This document shows, one piece after another, positions 42,808-51,419 of a DNA stretch of 64,000 bases. The number at the start of each line of letters is the position of its first letter. Position 1 is the stretch's first letter. The notes beneath the pieces are model-generated. The model worked only from the letters and a program-made list of their open reading frames with translations. It did not search any database and was not told the origin of the DNA. The stretch covers positions 124,001 to 188,000 of the forward strand of contig CAVZIJ010000002.1 of assembly GCA_963775335.1 (NCBI GenBank), in the 5' to 3' direction. Both the position numbers and the translations under genes were made by a program. Source of the stretch: CAVQCX01 sp963775335. Lineage in GTDB: Bacteria; Pseudomonadota; Gammaproteobacteria; Chromatiales; Chromatiaceae.

Positions 42808-42978
42808 TCACTCCTTGGCCGGCGGCTCCTTGATCAGCCGCCCGCCCAGATCCACGCCGTCGACGACCCGCAGCCCCAGCGACTCGATCACTGCGCGGGC
42901 GGCGAGCTGGGGCCGCTCCGTCACCCCCGCGCAATCGGGATGGGGGTTGTAGGTGTAGGAGAGAAAGATACGTTCCAT
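42808..42978 (-). CDS. Truncated TIR-like protein (56 aa)
   Basis: From ATG 42978 the protein reads ERIFLSYTYNPHPDCAGVTE, AARAVIESLGLRVVDGVDLG, then ends after GRLIKEPPAKE. This is the first strand, first helix and second strand of a TIR-like fold; the remaining two thirds are absent. The stop lies 2 bases before the lectin-like start, so it reads as the first gene of the minus-strand run. It may be a pseudogene or a reduced protein. Confidence 0.5.
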   Translation of the reverse strand: MERIFLSYTYNPHPDCAGVTERPQLAARAVIESLGLRVVDGVDLGGRLIKEPPAKE

Positions 42979-43242
42979 GAATCCCGGTCCTTGCAAAACC
43001 CGACTAGTGCCGGTCGGGACCTGTCTCACGCTCCCCGTCAGGATAGGCGGTTCTACAACCATTCGCCAATGCCAGGCTGCTTCTCGGGCTACCTCGCGCC
43101 CCTCGCCTTGGCCGGGGACATGATCGGGCCGTGCGCAATTGCTGATCGGCCGTCTCGGCCCCGATGCGCTACGTCCCGGCGCGAGACCCCCATCGGGTCA
43201 TGGATCAAGAGGGCAAACTCTCTGCTAAGCGCCACACCAGCC
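42979..43242. other. Right edge of the second island, no gene seen
   Basis: This stretch between the first gene of the minus-strand run and the queG repeat holds no convincing reading frame. It should contain the promoter of the minus-strand run. No clear -35/-10 pair, hairpin or attachment site was recognised. Confidence 0.5.
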
Positions 43243-43484
43243 GCCCCGACCGATCTGACAAACCGCGGCGGCTGTGCTCAGATGGGCCATTCTCAATCGC
43301 ACCATCGCCCAGATGCCCACGAGCGCCGAGCATCAGCATACCCAGGCCGACCTGCACGGACTCGTGCAGCGCATCAAGCATTGGGGCCAGGAGCTCGGCT
43401 TTCAGCAGATCGGCATCACCGACACCGACCTGGACGAGGCCGAGACACACTTGCTGAGCTGGCTCGCCCGCGGCAGACACGGGG
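43243..43484 (+). repeat. Right copy of the queG 5'-end direct repeat
   Basis: This segment, from GCCCCGACCGATCTGA through GACACGGGG, aligns to 26949-27199 in the same orientation. It includes the upstream region (GCTGTGCTCAGATGGGCC is identical in both) and the first 55 or so codons of queG. Together the copies bracket a 16 kb block of accessory genes. Confidence 0.8.
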
Positions 43485-44400
43485 AGATGGGGTACATGGC
43501 GCGCCACGGCAGCCGCCGAAGTAGACCGGCGGAGCTCCGGCCCGGAACCCTGCGGGTGATCTGCGCCCGGATGGACTATCTGCCCGAGCCCCAGGGTGCC
43601 CTGCAACAGGCCCTGGCCGATCCGTCCGGCGCCTTCGTCTCGCGCTACGCCCTGGGACGGGACTACCACAAGGTCCTGCGCCGCCGGCTCCAGCAGCTCG
43701 CCTCGCGCATCGAGCAAGAGCTCGGCCCCCACCGCTACCGCGTCTTCGTCGACTCGGCGCCGGTGCTGGAGAAGCCGCTCGCCCAGAAGGCGGGACTGGG
43801 ATGGATCGGCAAGCACACCAACCTGATCGACCGGGATGCGGGGTCCTGGTTCTTCCTGGGCGAGATCTACACCGACCTGCCGCTGCCGACCGACGCACCG
43901 GCCGACGCTCATTGCGGCACCTGCGAGGCCTGCCTGAAGGCCTGCCCGACCGGGGCGATCGTCGCCCCCTTCGAGCTGGATGCGCGCCTGTGCATCTCGT
44001 ACCTCACGATCGAGCTTCCGGGCCCGATCCCTCCCGAGCTGCGCCCGCTGATCGGCAATCGGATCTACGGCTGTGACGACTGCCAGCTGGTCTGCCCCTG
44101 GAACCGGTTCGCCCGCCTGACGGGCGAGCCCGATTTTCGCGCCCGCTACGGCCTGGACAGCGCCACGCTGGTAGAGCTGTTCGGCTGGAGCGAGGGGGTG
44201 TTTCTGGACCGCGCGGCGGGCTCGGCCATCCGACGTCTCGGGCTGGGAGCGATGGCTGCGCAACATCGCCGTCGCCCTGGGCAACGCCCCGAGCGCTCCG
44301 GAGATCATCGCGGCCCTGCAATCGCGCCGCGACCACCCCTCCGCCCTGGTGCGCGAGCACGTCGAATGGGCGCTGGCCCGGCACTCAGGGGTCGAATAGG
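43313..44400 (+). CDS. queG: Epoxyqueuosine reductase QueG, with an apparent 1-base frameshift near the 3' end
   Basis: The start at 43313 matches the start of the truncated copy. QueG reduces epoxyqueuosine to queuosine in tRNA, using cobalamin and two 4Fe-4S clusters: CGTCEACLKACPTGAIV and CDDCQLVCPWNRF are intact. ALGRDYHKVLRRRL and GLGWIGKHTNLID match the family. At 44240-44242 (GGG) the frame slips: the original frame continues as nonsense to about 44443, while the +1 frame reads ERWLRNIAVALGNAPSAPEI and ends properly at TAG 44400. Removing one G restores the conserved C-terminal HEAT-like repeat. It may be a real mutation or a sequencing error. Confidence 0.9.
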
Positions 44401-44409
44401 CGCCGGCCT

Positions 44410-44961
44410 TCAGCCGGGAAGGCGCAACAGGTGCTCCCGATAGTGGCGCAGCTCCGCAATCGAGTCCCGGATGTCGTCCAGGGCCCGGTGACTGGATTCC
44501 TTCACGAAGCTCGCGGCAACCTCGGGCGCCCAGCGCAGGGCCAGCTCCTTCAAGGTGCTCACGTCGAGGTTCCGGTAGTGGAAATAGGCCTCGAGCCGTG
44601 GCATGCAGCGCGCCAGGAAGCGCCGATCCTGGCAGATACTGTTACCACACATCGGCGAGGCATCGGCCGGAACCTGCCGCTCGAGGAAGGCAAGGGTCTC
44701 GCGCTCTGCGGCCACTTCGTCATACAGACTGGCACGGACTCGATCGACCAGCCCGGAGGCCCCGTGCTGGCGCTGGTTCCACTCGTCCATGGCGGCAAGG
44801 GCCGGTTCGGGCTGGTGTACCGCGATCACCGGTCCCTCCGCCAACAGCTCGAGCCGGGCATCGGTGACCACCGTAGCGATCTCGATGATGCAGTCCCGCT
44901 GCGGGTCCAGACCGGTCATCTCGAGATCGATCCAGATCAGATTGGCGGCGTCTTTTGCCAT
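44410..44961 (-). CDS. orn: Oligoribonuclease
   Basis: 183 aa from the ATG at 44961. DEDDh 3'-5' exonuclease motifs: ANLIWIDLEMTGLDPQRDCI (Exo I), MCGNSICQDRRFLARCMP (Exo II) and HRALDDIRDSIAEL (Exo III with His and Asp). It degrades 2-5-nt RNA and cyclic-dinucleotide-derived pGpG, which ties in with the GGDEF-EAL protein in this window. It is convergent with queG and divergent from the M48 protease gene, as in many gammaproteobacteria. Confidence 0.97.
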   Translation of the reverse strand: MAKDAANLIWIDLEMTGLDPQRDCIIEIATVVTDARLELLAEGPVIAVHQPEPALAAMDEWNQRQHGASGLVDRVRASLYDEVAAERETLAFLERQVPADASPMCGNSICQDRRFLARCMPRLEAYFHYRNLDVSTLKELALRWAPEVAASFVKESSHRALDDIRDSIAELRHYREHLLRLPG

Positions 44962-45040
44962 GCGGATTTCCGGGTTTATGAGAGCCTCGGGCCGGCGGCA
45001 TTCTAGCAGAAGGCCCTCGACCCCCTGTATGCTGGGCGCG

Positions 45041-46291
45041 ATGAACAGCCTTACCGCCCTCTTTCTCGCTGCGCTCTGCGTCGGTCTGATCCTGCAATAT
45101 TGGCTGCTCGGCCGCCAGCGTCGCCACGTGGCCACCCACCGCTCGGTGGTTCCCCCCGCCTTCGCGGACCGGATCTCCGCCGAAGCCCATCGTAAGGCTG
45201 CCGACTACACCCTCGCGAAGATTGCTCTCGCCCGGGTCAGCTTGGTCTACAACGGCGCCGTGCTGCTGGGCTGGACCCTGGGAGGCGGAATCGCGCTTGC
45301 AGACGCGCTCTGGCAGCGATCTGCGCTCCCGGCGCTCTGGCAAGGTGTGGGCCTGATCGTCTCGGTGCTGCTGGTCAGCGGGCTGCTCGACCTGCCCCTC
45401 GGGCTCTGGTCCACGTTCCGGCTGGAAAACCGTTTCGGCTTCAACCGAACCACGGTCTTGCGATATGGCATCGACCTGGTCTTGCAGAGCGGCATTCTGC
45501 TGGTCCTGGGGGTGCCGCTGGCATTCATGGTGCTGTGGCTCATGGCCAGCGCGGGCGCGCTTTGGTGGGTTCCGGCCTGGGCGCTGTGGATGGCGTTCAC
45601 GCTGTTTGTAACCTGGGCCTACCCGCTGTTCATCGCGCCCCTGTTCAACCGGTTCACACCGGTCGAGGACGACGCGTTGCGCGCGCGCATCGAGGGGCTT
45701 CTCGAGCGCTGCGGCTTCCGCAGCGGGGGGATCTTCGTCATAGACGGCTCGCGCCGCTCCAATCACGGCAACGCCTATTTCACCGGGTTCGGTGCTCAGA
45801 AGCGGGTGGTGTTCTTCGACACCCTGATGGAATCGTTGGAGCCGAACGAGATCGAGGCGGTCCTGGCCCACGAGCTCGGCCACTTCAGACATAGGCACAT
45901 TCAGAAGCGACTGGCGACTCTCGCCCTGCTGAGCCTGATCGCCATGGCCGCGCTGGCCTGGCTCGAGGGCCAGTCCTGGTTCTACGCGGGATTGGGAGTC
46001 CCCCGGGAGAGCGACGCAATCGCCGTGGTCCTGTTCCTGCTGGTGTCACCGGTATTTTCCCAGTTCCTGGAGCCCCTCGTCTCAATGCTCTCGCGCCGGC
46101 ACGAGTTCCAGGCCGACGAGTACGCTGTTCAGCAGACCCGCGCCGAATGGCTGGTGAGCGCATTGGTCAAGCTGTATCGCGACAACGCCAGCACCCTGAC
46201 CCCCGACCCCCTCTACTCCGCGTTTCATGACAGCCACCCCCCGGCGCCTCAGCGCGTGGCGCACTTGGCGGCCATGAGCCCCCACCAATGA
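45041..46291 (+). CDS. M48-family (Ste24-type) membrane metallopeptidase
   Basis: 416 aa from the ATG at 45041; an ATG four codons earlier is possible. There are several membrane helices (LTALFLAALCVGLILQYWLL near the start; others near 65, 105, 150, 175, 300, 345). The zinc motif is VLAHELGHFRHRH (HExxH) with the third ligand in RHEFQADEYAV. The family includes CAAX-prenyl protease Ste24; bacterial members act in membrane-protein quality control. Its stop overlaps a possible cytochrome start (ATGA). Confidence 0.93.
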   Translation: MNSLTALFLAALCVGLILQYWLLGRQRRHVATHRSVVPPAFADRISAEAHRKAADYTLAKIALARVSLVYNGAVLLGWTLGGGIALADALWQRSALPALWQGVGLIVSVLLVSGLLDLPLGLWSTFRLENRFGFNRTTVLRYGIDLVLQSGILLVLGVPLAFMVLWLMASAGALWWVPAWALWMAFTLFVTWAYPLFIAPLFNRFTPVEDDALRARIEGLLERCGFRSGGIFVIDGSRRSNHGNAYFTGFGAQKRVVFFDTLMESLEPNEIEAVLAHELGHFRHRHIQKRLATLALLSLIAMAALAWLEGQSWFYAGLGVPRESDAIAVVLFLLVSPVFSQFLEPLVSMLSRRHEFQADEYAVQQTRAEWLVSALVKLYRDNASTLTPDPLYSAFHDSHPPAPQRVAHLAAMSPHQ

Positions 46292-46311
46292 TCCTGCAAC
46301 GAGGTCACCTC

Positions 46312-46590
46312 ATGAGATCTTTGACCCTGGGAACCATCCTAGCGCTCGGCCTAAGCACCGCCGTGGCCGTTGAGGAGCCCGACCTGGCGGCCGGCAAGGC
46401 CCTGGTGGAGCAGCATTGTCAGAGCTGCCACCACGCCGAGGTCTACACCCGTCCCAACCGCATAATCCATAACCTGCGTCAACTGCGCGACCAGATCCAG
46501 CGCTGCGAGATCTCAGGAAACATGAGCTGGTTCGATACGGACATCGAGAACGTGGTGGCCTATCTGAACAAGACCTATTACAAATTCTGA
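46312..46590 (+). CDS. Small periplasmic c-type cytochrome
   Basis: 92 aa from the ATG at 46312, which has GAGGT 6 bases before it; an ATG at 46288 overlapping the M48 stop would add 8 residues. Signal peptide at about 1-20 (SLTLGTILALGLSTAVAV), then QHCQSCHHAEVYTRPNRIIH with the heme-binding CxxCH. A Met in ISGNMSWFDTDIENVVAYLN is the likely sixth ligand. It lies between the M48 protease and rsgA in one direction, as seen in related genomes. Confidence 0.92.
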   Translation: MRSLTLGTILALGLSTAVAVEEPDLAAGKALVEQHCQSCHHAEVYTRPNRIIHNLRQLRDQIQRCEISGNMSWFDTDIENVVAYLNKTYYKF

Positions 46591-46606
46591 GCCGCCTACC
46601 TCGCCG

Positions 46607-47614
46607 ATGGCCCAGCGACGACTGACCGAGCGGCAGAAAGAGCGTATCGGGAAGATCCAGGAACAGCGCCGCGAGCACCTCAGTCGGCGGGCAGAGGCAT
46701 CCCTCACCGCGGCGGGACAGCCCAGTCCCCGGGAGGGGCGGGTGGTCACGCGACACGGAGCAAACCTCGCGGTGGCCGATCAGGCGGGTCGGCTCTACCG
46801 CTGTCTGTTCCGCCAGAATCTGGGCCAACTGGTCTGCGGCGACCGCGTGGTCTGGCAGCGGACCGGTGAGTGCGACGGGGTCGTCACCGCCCTGCTCCCG
46901 CGCTCAAGCGTGCTAGCCCGACCCGACTACAGCGGCCGCGCCAAGCCGATCGTCGCAAACATCGACCAGATCGTCATCGTCATAGCGCCGCAGCCACCGG
47001 CGACAGAATTCCTGATCGATCAGTACCTGATCGCCGCCGAGCACGCGGGCGTCGGCACCCTGATCGCCGTGAACAAGATGGATCTGCTGAGTACGGAGAA
47101 CACCGCCGGTTTGCCCGGCCTGCTGGCATCCTATGAGCGCATCGGCTACCCCATCGCCTACATCAGCGCCCGCTATGACAAGGGCCTGAAACCGTTGGCC
47201 GAGCGGCTGCGAGCCCACACCAGCATCCTGGTCGGGCAGAGCGGCACCGGCAAATCGTCGCTGATCAAGGCACTGCTGCCGGATATCGGCATTCAGATCG
47301 GCCGCTTGTCCGACGCAACGGGCCTGGGGCGGCACACCACTTCGGCAGCCACCCTGTACCAACTGCCCTCGGGGGGCGAGCTGATCGACTCGCCCGGTGT
47401 ACGCAGCTTTCGCGTCGCCGACCTCGACACCTCGGACATCGAGCAAGGCTTTCGCGAGTTTCGACCCTATTTCGGCAGGTGTCGCTTCGCCAACTGTGCC
47501 CATGACGCCGAGCCGGATTGCGCATTGCGCGAGGCGGTGGCGCAGGGCCTGATCGCGCCGCGGCGGCTGGAAAGCTTCCGCCGGATGATCGCGGCCGCCG
47601 TGGATCGGCGCTAG
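46607..47614 (+). CDS. rsgA: Ribosome small subunit-dependent GTPase RsgA
   Basis: 335 aa. The N-terminus is basic, then comes an OB fold (QPSPREGRVVTRHGANLAVA). The G domain is circularly permuted: G4 AVNKMDLL precedes the P-loop VGQSGTGKSSLIKALLP and G3 DSPGVRSF. The zinc knuckle is CRFANCAHDAEPDCAL. It acts as a late check on 30S subunit maturation. It is co-directional with the cytochrome gene, 16 bases apart. Confidence 0.97.
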   Translation: MAQRRLTERQKERIGKIQEQRREHLSRRAEASLTAAGQPSPREGRVVTRHGANLAVADQAGRLYRCLFRQNLGQLVCGDRVVWQRTGECDGVVTALLPRSSVLARPDYSGRAKPIVANIDQIVIVIAPQPPATEFLIDQYLIAAEHAGVGTLIAVNKMDLLSTENTAGLPGLLASYERIGYPIAYISARYDKGLKPLAERLRAHTSILVGQSGTGKSSLIKALLPDIGIQIGRLSDATGLGRHTTSAATLYQLPSGGELIDSPGVRSFRVADLDTSDIEQGFREFRPYFGRCRFANCAHDAEPDCALREAVAQGLIAPRRLESFRRMIAAAVDRR

Positions 47615-47710
47615 AGTAAGCCCCGCAACGCGTCTGCCGGTCGGAGCCCGGGCTCACCGGGCGGCCCTCTCCCCGTCGTCGAGAATCACACCCCGGAATC
47701 GAGCACCGCG

Positions 47711-48172
47711 ATGAGCTACTGGCTGATGAAATCCGAGCCGGACACCTTCGGCATCGACCACCTCAAGGACCGACCGGACCAGACCGAGCCCTGGGACGGG
47801 GTACGCAACTACCAGGCCCGGAACATGATGCGCGACGAGATGCGCCCGGGAGACCTGGCCTTCTTCTATCACTCCAACTGCGAAGAGCCGGGCATCGTCG
47901 GCATCATGAAGATCCTCGCCGAGGGCCGCCCCGACCCAAGCCAATTCGACCCGGAGGCCAAGTATTTTGATCCCCAGAGCGACCCGGACCGTCCCCGTTG
48001 GTATCTGGTCGATGTGCGCTACGTGCGTCATCTGCGCCGCCTCATCCCGCTGCGCGAGCTCAAGCAGCATGCGGCGCAGCTCGAGGGCCTCGCCTTGCTG
48101 CGCAAGGGAAACCGCCTATCGGTGATGCCGGTCGCCAAAGAGCACTGGGAGTACGTCCTGGACCTCGAGTAG
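47711..48172 (+). CDS. EVE domain protein
   Basis: 153 aa, the standard length for a single EVE domain. The start SYWLMKSEPDTFGIDHLKD, WDGVRNYQARNMMRDEM and GDLAFFYHSNCEEPGIVGIM are diagnostic. The family is PUA/YTH-like and is thought to bind modified bases in RNA or DNA. It follows rsgA with a 96 bp gap and may be co-transcribed. Confidence 0.93.
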   Translation: MSYWLMKSEPDTFGIDHLKDRPDQTEPWDGVRNYQARNMMRDEMRPGDLAFFYHSNCEEPGIVGIMKILAEGRPDPSQFDPEAKYFDPQSDPDRPRWYLVDVRYVRHLRRLIPLRELKQHAAQLEGLALLRKGNRLSVMPVAKEHWEYVLDLE

Positions 48173-48241
48173 GGGGTCTGGCCAGGGTCTCTCCGGAAAA
48201 GGGTGGGCTCGAACGGCACAATTAGCCGGCCGCATTCCGCC

Positions 48242-48247
48242 TATAAT
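48242..48247 (+). promoter_or_regulatory. Candidate -10 box upstream of the response regulator
   Basis: A perfect TATAAT in an otherwise GC-rich intergenic stretch. At 17 bp spacing the -35 region (CAATTA, 48219-48224) is poor, so an activator or extended contacts would be needed. The predicted leader would be about 150 bases. Confidence 0.3.
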
Positions 48248-48403
48248 GTATCGTCGCTCACGATCGGAATCGCAGGTCTTGACCAGCGCCTCCCCCGTCG
48301 GATATCAAGAGGCCGTCCGGCCCCACCTACGGCCTGTCGCAGTCAACGGCTGGAACATCCGGCGACCCTGGGGTAGAGCAACAGAAGAAACAAAAAAAAA
48401 CGT

Positions 48404-48865
48404 ATGGACCTTTTCAATCTCAAGCATTTGTTGGGCCTGGACCGCATGCGCGATCGGCGCGCCATGCCGCGTAGGCGGCCCCACCCCGGCACCAGTGTGC
48501 TGATCGTCGATGACTCGAAGACCGTGGTGGCGACCCTCAAGCGGATGTTGCGTCAGTCCGGCTACGATACACTCGAGGCCTATGACGCCGAGTTAGGCAT
48601 CGACATCGCCCGCAGTCTTCAGCCAGCCCTGATCCTGATGGACGTGGTCCTCCCGGGGTTGAACGGGTTCCAAGCGACCCGCATTCTCAGCCGCGCGGAG
48701 GGCACCCGCCACATACCGATCATTGTGATGAGCGGCAACGAGGAGGCCACGGAGCAGTTCTGGGTGCTGAAGATCGGGGCTGCGGATTTCATGAAGAAAC
48801 CCTTCAGTCGGCAGGATGTGTTCGAGCGCATCGAGCGCCTCCTGCCCTCGGTCCAGACAGCCTGA
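48404..48865 (+). CDS. Single-domain response regulator (PilG/PilH-like)
   Basis: 153 aa. The first 29 residues are a basic extension; then a CheY-like receiver: VLIVDDSKTVVATLKRML with the acidic pair at 36-37, phospho-acceptor Asp80 in ALILMDVVLPGLNGFQ, and Lys132 in ADFMKKPFSR. No output domain is present. Similar proteins act in type IV pilus or twitching control. A run of nine A precedes the start (aaaaaaaaacgtATG), giving an AT-rich leader with AGAAG as the only Shine-Dalgarno-like element. Confidence 0.87.
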   Translation: MDLFNLKHLLGLDRMRDRRAMPRRRPHPGTSVLIVDDSKTVVATLKRMLRQSGYDTLEAYDAELGIDIARSLQPALILMDVVLPGLNGFQATRILSRAEGTRHIPIIVMSGNEEATEQFWVLKIGAADFMKKPFSRQDVFERIERLLPSVQTA

Positions 48866-48970
48866 GGGATCTCGACGAGTCGCGCCGGCCCGGCCCCCTG
48901 CTGGCGAGCCGGCTCGCCAACCTCGTGCTGAGGCCCTCGGTCAGCAGACAGCCCCGGAAGGCGGATCGGG

Positions 48971-50323
48971 CTAACCCGGCAGTCGCACGCGGATCTCGGC
49001 GCCTCCCAGATCGCTGCGTCCTATGGCGACGGTGCCGCGATAGAGCCGAACGATCTCATCGGCCACGCTGAGGCCTATGCCGTGGCCCGGATGCCGCTGG
49101 TCCGCCCGACGCCCCCGTTGCAGGACCACGGAAACCTGATCCTGCGGGATGCCGGGGCCATCGTCCTCGATCCGGATCTCCAACGCTCCGGGCAGTCCAG
49201 AGCCGCCCTCGGCGATCGATGCATGCAGCTCGACCCGCTTTTCGCAATACTTGAACGCGTTGTCCAGGAGGTTTCCCAGGATCTCCATCAGATCGCCCTC
49301 ATCGCCGACGAAGCGCACTTCGGGCAAAACGTCCGCGCGGCACTCGACCGCCTTGTCCCGATAGACCTTCGCCATGGCTCGTATCAACTTGTCGACCACC
49401 GCCGCGACCGATATGGCGCGGGCCAGAGCGGTCTGTCCCGAGGCGGAAGCTCGTTGGAGCTGATGGCGCACAATCTCGTCCATGCGCTGGACCTGCTCGC
49501 CCACCGTCTCGAGCTGGGTGGGTCCCCCACCCAGCTCCGCGGCACCACGCAGGATCGCCAAAGGCGTCTTCAAGCTGTGGGCCAAATCCGCGAGGCTGTT
49601 GCGGTACCGCTCCTGATTGGCGCGGCTGCGTGCGATGAGCGCGTTGAGGTTCTGGGTCAGACCGCGGAGCTCCTTGGGATAGGCCCCTTCCAGGCGCTCT
49701 TCGTCACCAGACTCGATGCGCTGCAGTGCAGCCGCGACCCGTCGCAGGGGACTGAGCCCCCAGCGCAGCACCAGACCCTGCACCGCCAACAAGACCAAGG
49801 TCGAGCCACCCAGCCACAGCCAGAGGGTGGTGCGAAACCGCGCGATCTGCCGCAGCAGAGGTGCCATGCTCTCCGCGACCGCAAAAACGTAGCGGTGTCC
49901 GACCCCTTGATCGTCCTCCCACATGACCCCGAAATTTACTGCCATCAAAGCCCCTTCGGGCGTCTGAATGGTCGAGAAGCGCCACTGACCAGGCTTGGCC
50001 GAGCCCATGAACGCACCTGGCCTACCCAACAGCGAAGGCGAGCGCCAATCGAGCTTGCCGTCGGCGCCCCGTACCCGAGCATACAAGCCGGAATCCGGTC
50101 GGGAGAACCTCGGATCGGGTGGCGCCTCCGGAAGCATCAGGCCCCCCGAAGCGTCTTCGTCGGCCGCGCCCAGAAGGGCATACACCTGCCCTTGGAGACG
50201 GTCGCGCATCGCCGCTTCCGCGCTCTGACGGAACGCCTCATCCAGGGCGAGCCCCGTCAGGCCGAGAAAAGCCATCAGAACAGTCAGCGCGGCGAGATTG
50301 ATCCGCCCATGCAGAGACAGCAT
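48971..50323 (-). CDS. PhoQ-like sensor histidine kinase
   Basis: 450 aa. Membrane helices at about 8-30 (LTVLMAFLGLTGLALDEAF) and about 164-187 (LWLGGSTLVLLAVQGLVLRW) bracket a periplasmic sensor. HAMP-like segment, then the phospho-acceptor His249 in LADLAHSLKTPLAIL, and the ATPase with N box NLLDNAFKYCEKRV and G box DDGPGIPQDQ followed by GHGIGLSVADEIV. It is co-transcribed with the regulator, whose stop is 1 base from this start. It probably senses envelope cations or stress. Confidence 0.93.
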   Translation of the reverse strand: MLSLHGRINLAALTVLMAFLGLTGLALDEAFRQSAEAAMRDRLQGQVYALLGAADEDASGGLMLPEAPPDPRFSRPDSGLYARVRGADGKLDWRSPSLLGRPGAFMGSAKPGQWRFSTIQTPEGALMAVNFGVMWEDDQGVGHRYVFAVAESMAPLLRQIARFRTTLWLWLGGSTLVLLAVQGLVLRWGLSPLRRVAAALQRIESGDEERLEGAYPKELRGLTQNLNALIARSRANQERYRNSLADLAHSLKTPLAILRGAAELGGGPTQLETVGEQVQRMDEIVRHQLQRASASGQTALARAISVAAVVDKLIRAMAKVYRDKAVECRADVLPEVRFVGDEGDLMEILGNLLDNAFKYCEKRVELHASIAEGGSGLPGALEIRIEDDGPGIPQDQVSVVLQRGRRADQRHPGHGIGLSVADEIVRLYRGTVAIGRSDLGGAEIRVRLPG

Positions 50324-51006
50324 CAGCCGCCGGCCCGCTCCACGGAGAAGCGGTACCCCCGACCCCGCAGGGTCTGGATCGGGCGATAGTTGCCGTGGGG
50401 GTCGATCTTGCGACGCAGACGGCCGACGAACACCTCGAGCACGTTGCTATCGCGATCGTAGTCCTGGTCATACAGATGCTCGATGAGATCAGTCTTCGAG
50501 ACCACTTCCCCGGCATGCAGCATCAGATACTCGAGGACCTTGTACTCGAAGGCGGTGAGCTCGACTGCGTTACCGTCCACGCTCACCTGCTGGCTGGCCA
50601 TGTTGAGACGGACCGGGCCAAGCTCGATCTCGGGACTGGCCCAGCCGTTGGCGCGCCGCAGCAGCGCGTTCACGCGCGCCATCAGCTCTTCCTGGCGAAA
50701 GGGCTTCACCAGGTAGTCGTCGGCACCGGCGTCCAGACCCTCGACCTTGTCCTGCCAGCGCTCCCGGGCCGTTAATATCAGTATCGGGAACGTACGCCCC
50801 TCCGCCCGCAGGGTGCGGATCACTTCGACACCGGAGATCCCGGGGAGCCCCAGATCGACGATAGCGACATCGACAGCGTACTCTCGACCCATATAGAGGC
50901 CTTCCTCGCCGTCGGGCGCCCCGTCCACCGCGAACCCGCGCCCGGCGAGGGCGCGCACGAGCTGCTCGCGCAAGGCCCACTCGTCTTCGATCACCAGCGC
51001 ACGCAC
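50323..51006 (-). CDS. PhoP-like OmpR-family response regulator
   Basis: 227 aa. Receiver with ALVIEDEWALREQLVRAL and phospho-acceptor Asp51 in DVAIVDLGLPGISGVE; Lys in DYLVKPFRQEEL. The C-terminal winged helix is of OmpR type (VELTAFEYKVLEYLMLHAGE, SNVLEVFVGRLRRKID, RTLRGRGYRFSV pattern). It controls transcription in response to the kinase just downstream. The PepSY gene lies 4 bases upstream, so three genes form one operon. Confidence 0.95.
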   Translation of the reverse strand: MRALVIEDEWALREQLVRALAGRGFAVDGAPDGEEGLYMGREYAVDVAIVDLGLPGISGVEVIRTLRAEGRTFPILILTARERWQDKVEGLDAGADDYLVKPFRQEELMARVNALLRRANGWASPEIELGPVRLNMASQQVSVDGNAVELTAFEYKVLEYLMLHAGEVVSKTDLIEHLYDQDYDRDSNVLEVFVGRLRRKIDPHGNYRPIQTLRGRGYRFSVERAGG

Positions 51007-51009
51007 TCG

Positions 51010-51336
51010 TCAATCTCCGCGGGGACCCAAGAGCCGGCCCGTCCTCGCATCCACGCGAATCCGCCGAACCCAACCCTTGTCGTTGATGATCCGGATCTGG
51101 TGTACCTCCCGCTGGTCCTCGCGGAACGTCTTGGCCGAGAGCACCCGACCACCCAGCCGCTCCCGGATTCGGTTCACGGCCGTGTCCAGGCTCAGGCCAC
51201 CGCGGGCACGCCATGTGCCCGCGTCCAGGCGACGGCGCAGCTCCTGCAGACGCGGGAAAGGCTCGGCTAGTGCCCGGCCCACCACCGTCAAGCCCGCAAA
51301 GCCGAGAAAGAGCCCCAATAGTCGTCGCCTGTTCAT
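51010..51336 (-). CDS. PepSY domain protein, secreted
   Basis: 108 aa. Signal sequence at about 1-24 (RRLLGLFLGFAGLTVVGRAL). The PepSY core follows: SLDTAVNRIRERLGGRVLSA and VHQIRIINDKGWVRRIRVDA, ending RTGRLLGPRGD. Such small periplasmic proteins are commonly encoded with PhoPQ-like pairs and may tune the sensor. It is first in the operon. Confidence 0.9.
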   Translation of the reverse strand: MNRRRLLGLFLGFAGLTVVGRALAEPFPRLQELRRRLDAGTWRARGGLSLDTAVNRIRERLGGRVLSAKTFREDQREVHQIRIINDKGWVRRIRVDARTGRLLGPRGD

Positions 51337-51419
51337 CCTCCGATCGGCGGAGAGCCTGCCACAATCAGCCGGCCGACCCGGACACGGCCAACATCTTGGG
51401 GCTCTCCGCCGCTCCTTGG

